Below, in pieces: positions 9,213-17,726 of a stretch of 64,000 nt of DNA; within the stretch, counting starts at the first letter, position 1; the number at the start of each line of letters is the position of its first letter. The notes below the pieces were generated by a model that searched no databases, was not told where the DNA came from, and saw nothing but the letters and a program-made list of their open reading frames with translations. The DNA lies in contig NZ_FPAF01000011.1 in NCBI RefSeq assembly GCF_900116295.1, forward strand, positions 62,001 through 126,000. Direction: 5' to 3'. This DNA comes from Bacillus sp. 103mf. GTDB taxonomy: Bacteria > Bacillota > Bacilli > Bacillales > Bacillaceae_G. The translations under genes were made by a program, and so were the position numbers.

Positions 9213-9439
9213 CACCAAAAAATACCAATAATTGCAAGACCACCTAAAATGATACCGCCAACTTTGCCAACCATTGTTGGTGTCCATTCAATTCCCTTTT
9301 TCATTTGTACAACTGGTCTTTCATGCCGCAGTTGCTGCACTTCTGCTTGCAGTTGATGAATGGAACCATGCAACTCTTTCACAAGCTCCTTTAGTTCTAC
9401 TATTTCTTCTTCAGCTGACTTCTTTTTTTCTAAATTCAT
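9212..9439 (-). CDS. Small coiled-coil protein with C-terminal membrane segment
   Basis: A 75-residue protein. Residues 1-45 form a charged coiled coil (LEKKKSAEEEIVELKELVKE then LHGSIHQLQAEVQQL). After a short linker, VGGIILGGLAIIGIFW is a C-terminal transmembrane helix. I do not recognise the family. The tail-anchored layout suggests a membrane-tethered scaffold or a holin/XhlA-like protein (XhlA has the same coiled-coil plus TM plan), but there are no phage genes around. The start is ATG 9439 with AAAAGGGG upstream; a TTG at 9445 is also in frame. It is 14 bp downstream of ilvA and may be cotranscribed with it. Confidence 0.75.
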   Translation of the reverse strand: MNLEKKKSAEEEIVELKELVKELHGSIHQLQAEVQQLRHERPVVQMKKGIEWTPTMVGKVGGIILGGLAIIGIFW

Positions 9440-9453
9440 TTTCAATACCCCTT

Positions 9454-10713
9454 TTAAATCAATAGATTAAATAATGTTGGATTGTGATTGATTTCCATAT
9501 AACGTACACCTTGTTCTTCCATTCTTCTAATAAGAGGCTCATAATCTTCTTTTTTCTGCAGTTCAATTCCAACTAGTGCCGGGCCATTATCTTTATTATT
9601 CTTCTTCGTATACTCAAAACGAGTAATATCATCATGAGGTCCGAGCACGTTATCTAAAAACTCACGCAGGGCACGTGGTCGCTGTGGAAAATTAATAATA
9701 AAATAATGCTTCAGCCCCTCATAAATTAATGATCTTTCCTTTGTTTCCTGCATCCGATCAATGTCGTTATTGCCGCCGCTCACGATACAAACAACTGTCT
9801 TTCCGCGAATTTCGTCTCGGTATAAATCAAGCGCTGCAATCGGCAATGCACCAGATGGCTCTGCAACAATCGCATTTTTATTATAAAGTTCAAGTAGTGT
9901 TGTGCACACTTTTCCCTCTGGCACAGCAATAATATCATCTAGTACGCGTTTACAAATTTCATATGTAAGATAACCAACTTGTTTAACTGCTGTTCCGTCC
10001 ACAAACGAGTCAATATGTGGAAGCGTGACAACCTCTCCTCGTGCAAACGCCTCTTTCATCGAAGCAGCACCTGCTGGTTCCACCCCAACAATTTTCGTTA
10101 AAGGACTAATCCCTTTTATGTATGTTCCAACTCCTGCTGCTAAGCCTCCTCCGCCAATTCCCATAAACATGTAATCAATCGTACAATCCGTATCATGTAA
10201 AATTTCTACACCAATCGTCCCTTGTCCTGCAATGACATGGGGATCATCAAACGGATGAATAAATGTTAACCCATATTCTTCGCAGTATTTCACAGCTTGC
10301 TCATAAGAGCTGTCAAATGTATCTCCTTGCAACATTACCTCTACGCAATCCCCTCCAAAAAAGCGTACTTGTGATACTTTTTGACTTGGTGTTGTATTTG
10401 GCATAAAAATCTTAGCTGGAATCTGTAATTTATGGCATGTATAAGCTACGCCTTGTGCATGATTACCAGCGCTAGCGCAGACAATTCCTTTTTCCAAATC
10501 TTCCATCGGTAAACTACTAATACCGTTATAGGCACCTCGTATTTTAAAAGAACGAACAACTTGTAAGTCCTCTCGTTTTAAATATACGTTACATTGATAT
10601 TTCTCAGATAAAATTGAATCGCGCTCTAAAGATGTATTTCGAATTACGTCTTTTAACGTATTATACGCAACGAGAATATCTTCAATTTTGATCATTTCTT
10701 TTACATGTTTCAT
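9454..10713 (-). CDS. ilvA: Threonine dehydratase (biosynthetic)
   Basis: A PLP-dependent threonine ammonia-lyase that makes 2-oxobutanoate, the first committed step to isoleucine. 419 residues. The PLP lysine lies in SFKIRGAYN (about residue 58), the glycine loop for the phosphate is MGIGGGGLAAG (about 185-195), and the C-terminal third (SLIYEGLKHYFIINFPQRPR then ALREFLDNVLG) is a single ACT-like regulatory domain, as in B. subtilis IlvA, which is shorter than the E. coli enzyme. The gene lies outside any ilv-leu operon here. GAGGCGG precedes the ATG. I saw no T-box in the 200-bp upstream region. Confidence 0.93.
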   Translation of the reverse strand: MKHVKEMIKIEDILVAYNTLKDVIRNTSLERDSILSEKYQCNVYLKREDLQVVRSFKIRGAYNGISSLPMEDLEKGIVCASAGNHAQGVAYTCHKLQIPAKIFMPNTTPSQKVSQVRFFGGDCVEVMLQGDTFDSSYEQAVKYCEEYGLTFIHPFDDPHVIAGQGTIGVEILHDTDCTIDYMFMGIGGGGLAAGVGTYIKGISPLTKIVGVEPAGAASMKEAFARGEVVTLPHIDSFVDGTAVKQVGYLTYEICKRVLDDIIAVPEGKVCTTLLELYNKNAIVAEPSGALPIAALDLYRDEIRGKTVVCIVSGGNNDIDRMQETKERSLIYEGLKHYFIINFPQRPRALREFLDNVLGPHDDITRFEYTKKNNKDNGPALVGIELQKKEDYEPLIRRMEEQGVRYMEINHNPTLFNLLI

Positions 10714-10797
10714 ATCTTTGACCGCCTCACTGTTGGATTTAAAAAGTTTTGCTTTACATTATACAGAATAATCTAAATTTTTAAAATGATGTTTAAA

Positions 10798-10834
10798 TAA
10801 AAAATGAACCAACATATTCACTATGTTGATTCAT
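10798..10834 (-). terminator. Intrinsic terminator of the Bcr/CflA gene
   Basis: On the minus strand ATGAATCAACATA pairs with TATGTTGGTTCAT around a GTGAA loop and is followed by TTTTTTA. It lies about 80 bp after the exporter stop codon. Confidence 0.75.
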
Positions 10835-10914
10835 CCTTTCATGATGGCGTTTCCACTTTAGTATAATTGCTCTTTGACATGTACAAAATTTATTCTTTTT
10901 ATCTCATTATTGTA

Positions 10915-12138
10915 TTAAAGTTTTTCAATACTTTTCCGTCTCGTTAAAATAATGAAGCTAAGCATCGCACCGATATGACAACAAACAATTGTTATTCCCA
11001 TCGGTACAGCTGTATGCTCTCCTTGAATCCCAACTAAAGGTGCTACCACAGCGCCAGAGATAAAAGGTAACAGTCCTAATAAAGCTGCGGCACTTCCTGC
11101 TGCTTTTTGCTGATTTTCCATCGCTAACGTAAATCCAGTCGTCCCAACAATCCCGACGCTAGAAACAATCATAAAGAAGCAGATTAACACCCCTATTAAA
11201 GAAGGTGCCAATAAAATAAGAAGAAGAAGAGTTATGCCTCCAAACAATGCTAAAAGAAGTCCCGTTACTAATAGAGTACGTTCATTCATTCTTCCTGCCA
11301 AACGCCCTGTAACTTGCGATGCAATAATGATACCAAAACCGTTAATCGCAAAAAATAAACTATATAATTGCGGCGAAGCACCAAAAATATTTTGAATCAC
11401 AAACGGTGACCCTGAAATATACGCAAACATCGCTGCTGTAATAAATCCTTGCGAAAGTGCATATCCCATAAATACACGATCTTTTAATAAGCGTTTATAA
11501 TGAGATAGGCTCTCTCCCCATCCACCTGCGGTTCTTTTTTCTTCGTGCAATGTTTCTGGCATGATAAAAATAACACTTAATAACATAAGTCCACTTAATA
11601 TACCTAATACAATGAATACCCAGTGCCAAGAAGCAAAGCTTAAAATTTGTCCCCCAATAATAGGTGCGAAGATTGGAGCAGCTCCGTTTACTAACATTAA
11701 AGTAGAAAAGAATTTCGTAAGCTCTGATCCTGTGTATAAATCTCTCACAATCGCACGCGAAAGTACAATCCCCGCCGAACCAGCTGCACCTTGAATAAAA
11801 CGTAATACAATTAGTACCCATACAGACGGTGTTAGCGCACATAAGAATGACATAGCCGCATAAATAACAAGGCCAATTACAATCGGTTTTTTCCTTCCTT
11901 GGCGATCACTCCATGCGCCGACCCATAATTGACCTAACGCAATTCCTAACAAACATGCAGTTAAACTTAACTGCGTAAGTGCACTTGTCGCATGCAAATC
12001 GTCTGTTAAAGCCGGAAAAGCCGGAAGATACATATCAATAGAAAGTGGCCCAATTGCAGATAAACTTCCGAGAATGATAGCTAAAATGATTCGTTTATCT
12101 TTTGCAACTTGTACTTTCATTTGTAATTCTGTTTGCAA
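10915..12138 (-). CDS. Bcr/CflA family MFS drug exporter
   Basis: A 12-TM major facilitator of the DHA1 Bcr/CflA subgroup (407 residues) expected to export drugs or small peptides/amino acids by proton antiport. Motif D1-like IGPLSIDMYLPAFPALTDDL in TM1 and motif A GAWSDRQGRKKPIVIG between TM2 and TM3 are diagnostic. The start is TTG 12138, 8 bases after GGGAGG. A 16-codon ATG frame starts 7 bases earlier in another frame and could affect initiation. A perfect palindrome 145 bp upstream (12282-12302) is a candidate operator, but no regulator gene is adjacent. Confidence 0.9.
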   Translation of the reverse strand: MQTELQMKVQVAKDKRIILAIILGSLSAIGPLSIDMYLPAFPALTDDLHATSALTQLSLTACLLGIALGQLWVGAWSDRQGRKKPIVIGLVIYAAMSFLCALTPSVWVLIVLRFIQGAAGSAGIVLSRAIVRDLYTGSELTKFFSTLMLVNGAAPIFAPIIGGQILSFASWHWVFIVLGILSGLMLLSVIFIMPETLHEEKRTAGGWGESLSHYKRLLKDRVFMGYALSQGFITAAMFAYISGSPFVIQNIFGASPQLYSLFFAINGFGIIIASQVTGRLAGRMNERTLLVTGLLLALFGGITLLLLILLAPSLIGVLICFFMIVSSVGIVGTTGFTLAMENQQKAAGSAAALLGLLPFISGAVVAPLVGIQGEHTAVPMGITIVCCHIGAMLSFIILTRRKSIEKL

Positions 12139-12281
12139 TCATATAACCTCCCTTTTTCTCCCGCATTAGCGTGCAGAATGAAGCAAACTCCCATTACTAG
12201 AAGCTTCATTTTATTATGTTTCAAATTACATATATCCTTTTCACCTGCATCACTTCACAAGAATATAGAATAACAAACCAG

Positions 12282-12302
12282 ATGTAACTATTTTAGTTAC
12301 AT
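12282..12302. promoter_or_regulatory. 21-bp perfect palindrome upstream of the Bcr/CflA exporter
   Basis: ATGTAACTA (12282-12290) and TAGTTACAT (12294-12302) flank a TTT centre. It lies in the 308-bp interval between the exporter start and the protease end, where there is no gene. The length and symmetry suit a dimeric TetR- or MarR-type repressor; it does not match the TnrA or CodY boxes. Confidence 0.5.
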
Positions 12303-12358
12303 TTATGTTTATTGTCAATAAATTTACCCGATATTTTTCTAATTCAAACATATATAAA

Positions 12359-12384
12359 AGGATATCAACAGATGTCGATATCCT
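12359..12384 (-). terminator. Hairpin terminator of the fungalysin-like gene
   Basis: AGGATATC pairs with GATATCCT around a 10-base loop, followed on the minus strand by TTTTATAT. It is 63 bp after the protease stop. Confidence 0.55.
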
Positions 12385-12446
12385 CTTACCTTCTAGATTT
12401 TCAGCTCAATTCCCTTTACATTTTGTATTTTCTCACTATTATCTTT

Positions 12447-13949
12447 CTAGTTTGTACTAATGCCTCGCGCTTCCCAAATACGATCAATTTCTGCACCGTG
12501 CGCTCCTCCATAAAGAAGGGCATCCGCTTGCTTAATTGCTCTCGCACCGTCACGGAACGTAGCATTAGGAGTAAGAGACCAATGCGATTGTAAAATAATT
12601 TTTGTCGCAATATCCCGTCCAAAAGCCTGCGCCATATCATACTCACCTTGCGACCATATTTCGCCGTCATCATGAACTTCATTTACAATATCTTTCGGGT
12701 ACACTTTGTTGTTATCTAATCTACGAAGGCAAGTTGGATTCGTATTGGAATAAGAAGTCGAATCCCATTCTCCAATACACGCTTTTCCATAACCTGTATC
12801 TGATACAGCATCTTCATAAGTAGCTCCTAAGAAATCTCCAAAGCCTTCTCCCATTGCTCCGCCTTCCGAAGAATTCCCAAATCCAGGAACTTGATTATCT
12901 TGAATAGAATGACCATATTCATGAGCAATCACCCCTGCATCTTCTGCATCATCAACTCCGCCAGAACCGAATGTCAGTGCCTGAGTCGACGGAGAATAAA
13001 AAGAATTATCTGCTGTAGATGTATTTACATTTGCTTTAATAGAACGGTTGTTAATATTATTAAGCCCAAGTTGCTGTATATATCGTTGCAAAGTATCGAT
13101 GTGATAATATGCCATAACATCTTCAAATCTATCATTTGAACGTGTGTAATTATATTGAAGAGATGCGGAATATGTTTTCACTTTTGATGAAATTGTTACA
13201 TACTCACCAGCCAAATATCCTGATCCATTCAGCCCTTTTAAAGTAACTGTTTTCAATTGATTATTTAAAGCAGTTGAGTCTACATCATTATTATCTGCTA
13301 ATCCAGCTAAACCTCCACTTGTTACTACAGGGTTTGGTAGAAACACTTTCCCTTGTCCTTCTGCTTTTCGGTTTAAATCTTTTTTCTTAAGTAATTTTCC
13401 ATTTTCCGCATCAATAAATGTTTCCCAAGCACCAAGTGGCTTTTGAGAATGGATGACAACCCGATACACTGGAATTGCGATACCTTCTTCGATTATATAT
13501 CCGAACTCACGCGTAGTCGGAGCCCATAAACTTGTATCTTCTGCTTCAATATACTGAGTCGATTTACCTTCTGCTTCCTTTTCACTCAGCTTTTGCTTAA
13601 TTTGTTTGACACTCTGTACAGGAAGGTAATCTGAAACTGCTAGTCCACCTTGTCCTTCTTTATTCAGCGTAACCGTTACTTGTCTAGAAAATACAGGAGC
13701 TCCATTTACTGTTTGTTGAAATCTAACATAAGATGCCACCTGTGTATCTGTCGTAGAAACATATTGCAAGTCTGACAAATCCGACTTCAAAGCATACTGC
13801 GCAGCATTCGTTTTTAAATATTCGGTTGCCTGTACTTGAGGCGAAACCGCCTGTACCTTTACTTGTGTTTCCTCTACTGCCGAAGCAGTGGACATAATAC
13901 CAAAAACCAAAGGAATTGCAGTTGCAACCGCGACAACTTTTTTCAACAA
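12447..13949 (-). CDS. Secreted fungalysin-like (M36-type) zinc metalloprotease
   Basis: A preproprotease of about 500 residues. The N terminus is a signal peptide (LKKVVAVATAIPLVFGIMST then ASA). An FTP propeptide (QYVSTTDTQVASYVRFQQ..., about residues 55-115) and a PepSY-like segment (GAWETFIDAENGKLLKKKDL) follow. The zinc site is HEYGH in DAGVIAHEYGHSIQDNQ, and the third ligand is in AMGEGFGDFLGA, which resembles the GMGEGWSDF signature of fungalysins more than the NEAFSD of thermolysins. The best start is TTG 13949, 8 bases after GGGGGAG; the longer GTG start at 13958 overlaps that site. It is probably a secreted degradative enzyme or virulence-type protease; M36 against a divergent M4 is not decided by eye. 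Confidence 0.85.
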   Translation of the reverse strand: MLKKVVAVATAIPLVFGIMSTASAVEETQVKVQAVSPQVQATEYLKTNAAQYALKSDLSDLQYVSTTDTQVASYVRFQQTVNGAPVFSRQVTVTLNKEGQGGLAVSDYLPVQSVKQIKQKLSEKEAEGKSTQYIEAEDTSLWAPTTREFGYIIEEGIAIPVYRVVIHSQKPLGAWETFIDAENGKLLKKKDLNRKAEGQGKVFLPNPVVTSGGLAGLADNNDVDSTALNNQLKTVTLKGLNGSGYLAGEYVTISSKVKTYSASLQYNYTRSNDRFEDVMAYYHIDTLQRYIQQLGLNNINNRSIKANVNTSTADNSFYSPSTQALTFGSGGVDDAEDAGVIAHEYGHSIQDNQVPGFGNSSEGGAMGEGFGDFLGATYEDAVSDTGYGKACIGEWDSTSYSNTNPTCLRRLDNNKVYPKDIVNEVHDDGEIWSQGEYDMAQAFGRDIATKIILQSHWSLTPNATFRDGARAIKQADALLYGGAHGAEIDRIWEARGISTN

Positions 13950-14143
13950 AACTATCACTCCCCCAATTTTAAAATTATTTCGAACGTACGAATAATTCTA
14001 TAGGAGATAATATTTTACCTTTCTATTTTATACAAACCTAACAAATGAAAGATTTTCTCAATAATTTCGTAGAAAAAGAGAATATTTCAAAATCTATCAT
14101 TCATAATACATAGACATAATATTTTATTAAAACTTAAAAGAAC

Positions 14144-14175
14144 AAAAAGGTGCTTACACAAGAAGCACCTTTTTT
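14144..14175. terminator. Intrinsic terminator of the VanW gene
   Basis: AAAAAGGTGCTT (14144-14155) pairs with AAGCACCTTTTT (14163-14174) around ACACAAG, with T-rich flanks on both sides. On the minus strand it lies about 75 bp after the VanW stop codon. Confidence 0.8.
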
Positions 14176-14247
14176 GTATTCATCATAATTCAGCTATTTA
14201 TTTCCATTCACTTCTTTTAACAAGTTTCCTAAAAAGAGTAAAATAAC

Positions 14248-15156
14248 CTATACAGCATGTACCTCTGCGATTAATTTCTGACCATCTATGAACATGACAA
14301 GCTTCACTGGGTTATCGCTTGCATTCTCGAATACTAAATCTAAATACGGATATGCAATCGTCGCATCTCTGCCTTTAGGCACATAACCTACTTCTTTAGA
14401 GTGGGTTGATCTCTCTACCATTTTTAATCCAGCTTGATCTGCAGCGTTAAACAATGTCGAAGAAGTTTGGCATACACCTCCGCCGTATCCATCAACTAAT
14501 TTACCATCTACTATCTCTTTCCCTAACTGATAACCTTTATCAGGTGTAGTATCTCCAACTAAAGAATTAAAGGAAAATCTATCTCCCTTGCCTAATACAA
14601 CCCCATTGACAGTGTTTGAAGACAAACGGATATTTTCTATTCTACCACCAGTAGAACCTCCTAAATTTGTTTCAAATCTCCCTATTACTGTTCCATTGCC
14701 TCTTCCAGCTTCTGCTGTTGCTACAGGCTTCTTCTCTACAATTGGCAACTGATAAGAAGAATCCCACATTCCGGCATTCATCAACTTGTCTATTAACTCT
14801 TTTTCCATTAATTCGTAAGAAGGCTTTCCTTCTACCCATGTACCATCACTCTTCATACGAGAAGGAACCATCTTTGTATCTACACTCTTTGCAATCTCGC
14901 TAACAACCTTAGCAACCTCTTTTTTAAATGTCTTTTCATCTTCGAAATAACCTAAACTTGCTAAGTCTATATTTTTCACTTCTTTTCCAGTTCTACCATC
15001 TACTAAACTTATACTTTTATTTACCTCTGCTTTTGCTTCTACAGCATGATCCCCCGCCCCGCTTACTAACGCAACTTCGCTGACTTTCCCACTGCATCCG
15101 CTAACTACACTTAAGCATAATGTACCTAATACTAAACTTTGAAACTTACGCAACAA
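14248..15156 (-). CDS. VanW family lipoprotein
   Basis: A 302-residue surface lipoprotein. The lipobox is in LCLSVVSGCSGK (Cys near 21). The C-terminal half is a VanW domain: GGRIENIRLSSNTVNGVVLG, then GDRFSFNSLVGDTTPDKGYQ and GYGGGVCQTSSTLFNAADQA, ending in a small G5/immunoglobulin-like strand region. VanW was named from vancomycin clusters but its function remains unknown; the GGGVCQ motif recalls a peptidoglycan-binding or catalytic cysteine site. The start is TTG 15156, six bases after AAGGAGAG. Monocistronic. Upstream there is a long intergenic block of repeats and no gene until 16215. Confidence 0.88.
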   Translation of the reverse strand: MLRKFQSLVLGTLCLSVVSGCSGKVSEVALVSGAGDHAVEAKAEVNKSISLVDGRTGKEVKNIDLASLGYFEDEKTFKKEVAKVVSEIAKSVDTKMVPSRMKSDGTWVEGKPSYELMEKELIDKLMNAGMWDSSYQLPIVEKKPVATAEAGRGNGTVIGRFETNLGGSTGGRIENIRLSSNTVNGVVLGKGDRFSFNSLVGDTTPDKGYQLGKEIVDGKLVDGYGGGVCQTSSTLFNAADQAGLKMVERSTHSKEVGYVPKGRDATIAYPYLDLVFENASDNPVKLVMFIDGQKLIAEVHAV

Positions 15157-15253
15157 TTTACTCTCTCCTTCTATTCTCTATCTTTTTTTCCATTTCAAAC
15201 AATTCTATGTATGTATAATTACATTACTTCTTAATATAAATTTTATGTATTAC

Positions 15254-15582
15254 TCTATAAATACAAATTAAAAAATCGGCATAAAAGCCCTCTTTCTTTT
15301 TAGGCGGGCGAGAGCATCTGGCCATGCATAGAAGCGATCAAGGCCCTTTCCTGCCACATGCAAGGTTTTTTAAAAAAGGAGCAAGCAAGTAGCGGTCATG
15401 TTGTATTCTGCATAGTAGCGACTTACAAAGAAAAGCGGAGCCGACTGTTTAGGACCGTTGACTAAGGGTGCTTTCACACAGAAGGTGTTTTTTACCTTCT
15501 TGTATGGAAGGTTCTTAGACATGCGGGGCCTAGGAGGCATAGCTAGACAAAGATGTTAAAAAATTAAAGTGGATATATATAG
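15254..15582 (+). repeat. Dispersed intergenic repeat family A, copy 1 (long composite form)
   Basis: The core reads CATAAAAGCCC, then GCGAGAGCATCTGGCCATGC and ATAGAAGCGATCAAGG, then GGTCATGTTGTATTCTGCAT and AGCGACTTA. This copy and copy 7 carry an extra 3' module beginning AAGAAAAGCGGAGCCGACTG and ending TTAGACATG...GCTAGACAAAGAT. A/T-rich ends (TATAAATACAA and GGATATATATAG) border it. It resembles the bcr-type repeats of the B. cereus group, but I cannot assign a bcr number. Confidence 0.8.
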
Positions 15583-15851
15583 AATATTTCTCCATATTTT
15601 AAATTACTCTTTTCTTTCATAAAAGTCTACATATATTTCCTTAAAAATTTCTTAACTCTGCTAAAAATTTAACCAACCTTTTCCATCCATTATATACCAA
15701 AGTATACAATGAGACAATTTTTATACAACCGATATTTTATTATACCAATATTACGTAAAAATGTAATGAATAATGATTCTAAAAAAACGAGATATTCTAT
15801 ACATATGTGTTCGCCCTGTCAATCATTCACAATTACACATATGGAGGCTTC

Positions 15852-16070
15852 ATTGACGGAAGTTTTACTTTATCCCGCTATTCGTGGGCAGTAATACTCC
15901 CACCTCAAAATTCAGCGAAAGCATTGTCCAGCTCCAGTGGCTAGAATGTTCGGTGGCTTCGCTTCTTCCTATGAGGTAAAAACCCCCTCTACGTCAGAAG
16001 CTCCATCCCCCTCACATTCTGAACCAGCCACTTCCGCTTTTCTTAAGAAGTTAAGTGGGTGATAAACTGC
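15852..16070 (+). repeat. Intergenic repeat family C, copy 1
   Basis: It contains TATCCCGCTATTC, CTCCCACCTCAA, TCCAGCTCCAGTGGCTAGAA, then TTCGGTGGCTTCGCT and TCAGAAGCTCCATCCCCCTC. The reverse complement of the same modules occurs at 24579-24797. No coding frame is convincing inside it. Confidence 0.75.
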
Positions 16071-16078
16071 TGGCATGC

Positions 16079-16145
16079 GCCCGATTGGGAGGGTTAATAA
16101 TCAGTGGGGGATGAAGAACCCCCCACTGATTATAGTTTCACTTTA
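16079..16145 (-). repeat. Intergenic repeat family D, copy 1
   Basis: Read on the minus strand it is TTCATCCCCCACTGATTATT followed by CCAATCGGGC; the same string with small changes occurs at 48888-48957. It contains an internal hairpin (TCAGTGGGGG/CCCCCCACTGA) that could act as a terminator before the DUF3900 gene. Confidence 0.6.
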
Positions 16146-16214
16146 TTAAATTGACGAATGTTTTCTCCATCTCTATACTGAAAAGAGTTAACGAAATGAA
16201 ACAAGGTGATAATC

Positions 16215-17306
16215 ATGGATTTTGAAATAAATTTTCTTTCCTTTTACGTTGTACAAGTAGACGGACAAGGTGAACAAGCAGACAAACGTTATAAACATTT
16301 TCAAACATTAGATGCAGAAGAATACGAAGACAGTCCATTAAAAGATTTTCTAGATGGTGAATTATTAAAAATTTCGAAACGAAAAGTAGATCGTCACCCA
16401 AAAAGTGAACAAGTCCCAACAAAAATTGGCCGCTTCATTGTTGAAGTTGGACATGAATTTGATTCAAACCCGAACTACAACCTATTTAACCGTATTCGTT
16501 TTGCAGAAACGAAAGAAACATTTAAAGATACAAATGAACCACTCGTCTATACATATATTGATACAAGTGCTGTACGCGGCGGTGTATTTCTCGTTGTCCA
16601 AGCAAAGCTTCGCAAATACTTTGACGATCCATTCGTCTTTGTAATGAAATGTGACTTCGAACCAAAAGTTGCTTCTATTTCTGATGAAACAACGCTAATT
16701 CGAAATGTGGAAATGGCAATCACAACGAAAAACATGAAGTCGATTCAATATCCATACATGCCAGAAGAAGGCATCGTGGAAGTAGGCGAGCTAAAAATCC
16801 ATCAAGCATCACACGCCCGCTACTTCGAGGACTTCTTAAAATTCGTTGAGTACGAGCGTTCTATGCCTGAAATTATGAAAACACAAGTTATGGATATGGT
16901 ATACGACCAAATTGAAGACGTGTTTGAAGAAGGTACAGAAGAACGGGAACAATTCGACCAAGCGATGGAAGTATGGGCTGCGAGTCCAAAGCGTGAAATT
17001 ATGGAGCATTTCACAACAGAAGAAGTAATGGAAGCTACCGCACAAATTGTGGAGCATACCCCTGAGATAGAATTAAAACTAAAGGCCGACCATATTTCTG
17101 TGAAAGCGTTGCTTGCGGATTTTGGAGACCAAATTCATATTGCGAAGGTTAATGATAAATATGTACTAATGATTGAAGCGGATACACTTACGTTTGAGAA
17201 AGGCTTCTCTCCGATTGAGTTTTTGAAGCCGGATGAGCTGCAGGATGTGATTGAGCGTATTGAGAAGAAACAACAGTATGGGCATGGTTTAAAAGAAGAT
17301 ATATAG
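16215..17306 (+). CDS. DUF3900 family protein
   Basis: A 363-residue acidic, soluble protein of the DUF3900 family, which is confined to Bacillaceae. The sequence has a beta-rich N-terminal half (FEINFLSFYVVQVDGQGEQA..., FVFVMKCDFEPK) and a helical acidic C-terminal half (DQIEDVFEEGTEEREQFDQA). The domain organisation recalls nucleoid-associated (NdpA-like) proteins, but I see no DNA-binding motif, so function is unknown. ATG 16215 is preferred: AAGGTG is 6 bases upstream, and the in-frame GTG at 16206 is part of that site. Monocistronic, followed by a very strong hairpin. Confidence 0.82.
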   Translation: MDFEINFLSFYVVQVDGQGEQADKRYKHFQTLDAEEYEDSPLKDFLDGELLKISKRKVDRHPKSEQVPTKIGRFIVEVGHEFDSNPNYNLFNRIRFAETKETFKDTNEPLVYTYIDTSAVRGGVFLVVQAKLRKYFDDPFVFVMKCDFEPKVASISDETTLIRNVEMAITTKNMKSIQYPYMPEEGIVEVGELKIHQASHARYFEDFLKFVEYERSMPEIMKTQVMDMVYDQIEDVFEEGTEEREQFDQAMEVWAASPKREIMEHFTTEEVMEATAQIVEHTPEIELKLKADHISVKALLADFGDQIHIAKVNDKYVLMIEADTLTFEKGFSPIEFLKPDELQDVIERIEKKQQYGHGLKEDI

Positions 17307-17457
17307 ATACCATAAACATGATTTAAAACGTTTTTGTGACCAAAATCTATGTTCTTAAATCTATATAAAGGTTTCCTTTTTCTTTTTACTCATCTTAAAG
17401 AAGATTCGATCCTGTTTTGGATTCCTTTTTTAAAAGGATATATTAAATATATTGGTC

Positions 17458-17494
17458 ATTTCTCAAAAGTCGGTGAACCCGACTTTTGAGAAAT
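17458..17494. terminator. 16-bp perfect hairpin downstream of the DUF3900 gene
   Basis: ATTTCTCAAAAGTCGG (17458-17473), loop TGAAC and the exact complement (17479-17494). It is 150 bp after the DUF3900 stop and is followed by CCCTCTTTT. There is no classic T-run directly after the stem, so a transcription barrier or RNA-stabilising stem is also possible. Confidence 0.6.
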
Positions 17495-17540
17495 CCCTCT
17501 TTTATAAACTGAGTCATTATTCCTCCTATAAATGAATCCT

Positions 17541-17723
17541 CTATATATACAAATTAAAAAACGACATAAAAGCCCCTTTCTGTTTAGGAGAGGACGAGAG
17601 CATCTGGCCGTGCATAGAAGCCGTCAGGGCCTTTCTCTGCCACATGCGCGGTTAAAAGGTTATGTTGTATTCTGCATAACAGCAACTTATATGTCAAAAA
17701 TTAAAATGGATTTATATATACAG
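17541..17723 (+). repeat. Dispersed intergenic repeat family A, copy 2
   Basis: It carries TATATATACAAATTAAAAAA, CGACATAAAAGCCCC, then GACGAGAGCATCTGGCCGTG and CATAGAAGCCGTCAGGGCC, and the tail GTTGTATTCTGCATAACAG. It ends in GGATTTATATATACAG, directly against the stop of the GT4 gene. It is the short form, without the 3' module of copies 1 and 7, and has a small internal deletion of the AAGTAGCGGTC segment. Confidence 0.8.
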
Positions 17724-17726
17724 ATT

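Noticed and set aside
12282-12302. TnrA or CodY site
   Set aside because: Arm spacing differs from TGTNAN7TNACA and there is no AATTTTCWGAAAATT core.
12416-12682. 88-codon frame overlapping the protease C terminus
   Set aside because: Shadow of the protease gene in another frame; the true gene has a full zinc site.
15709-15894. 61-codon frame on the plus strand in the repeat block
   Set aside because: It overlaps family C repeat sequence and has no family similarity or ribosome site.
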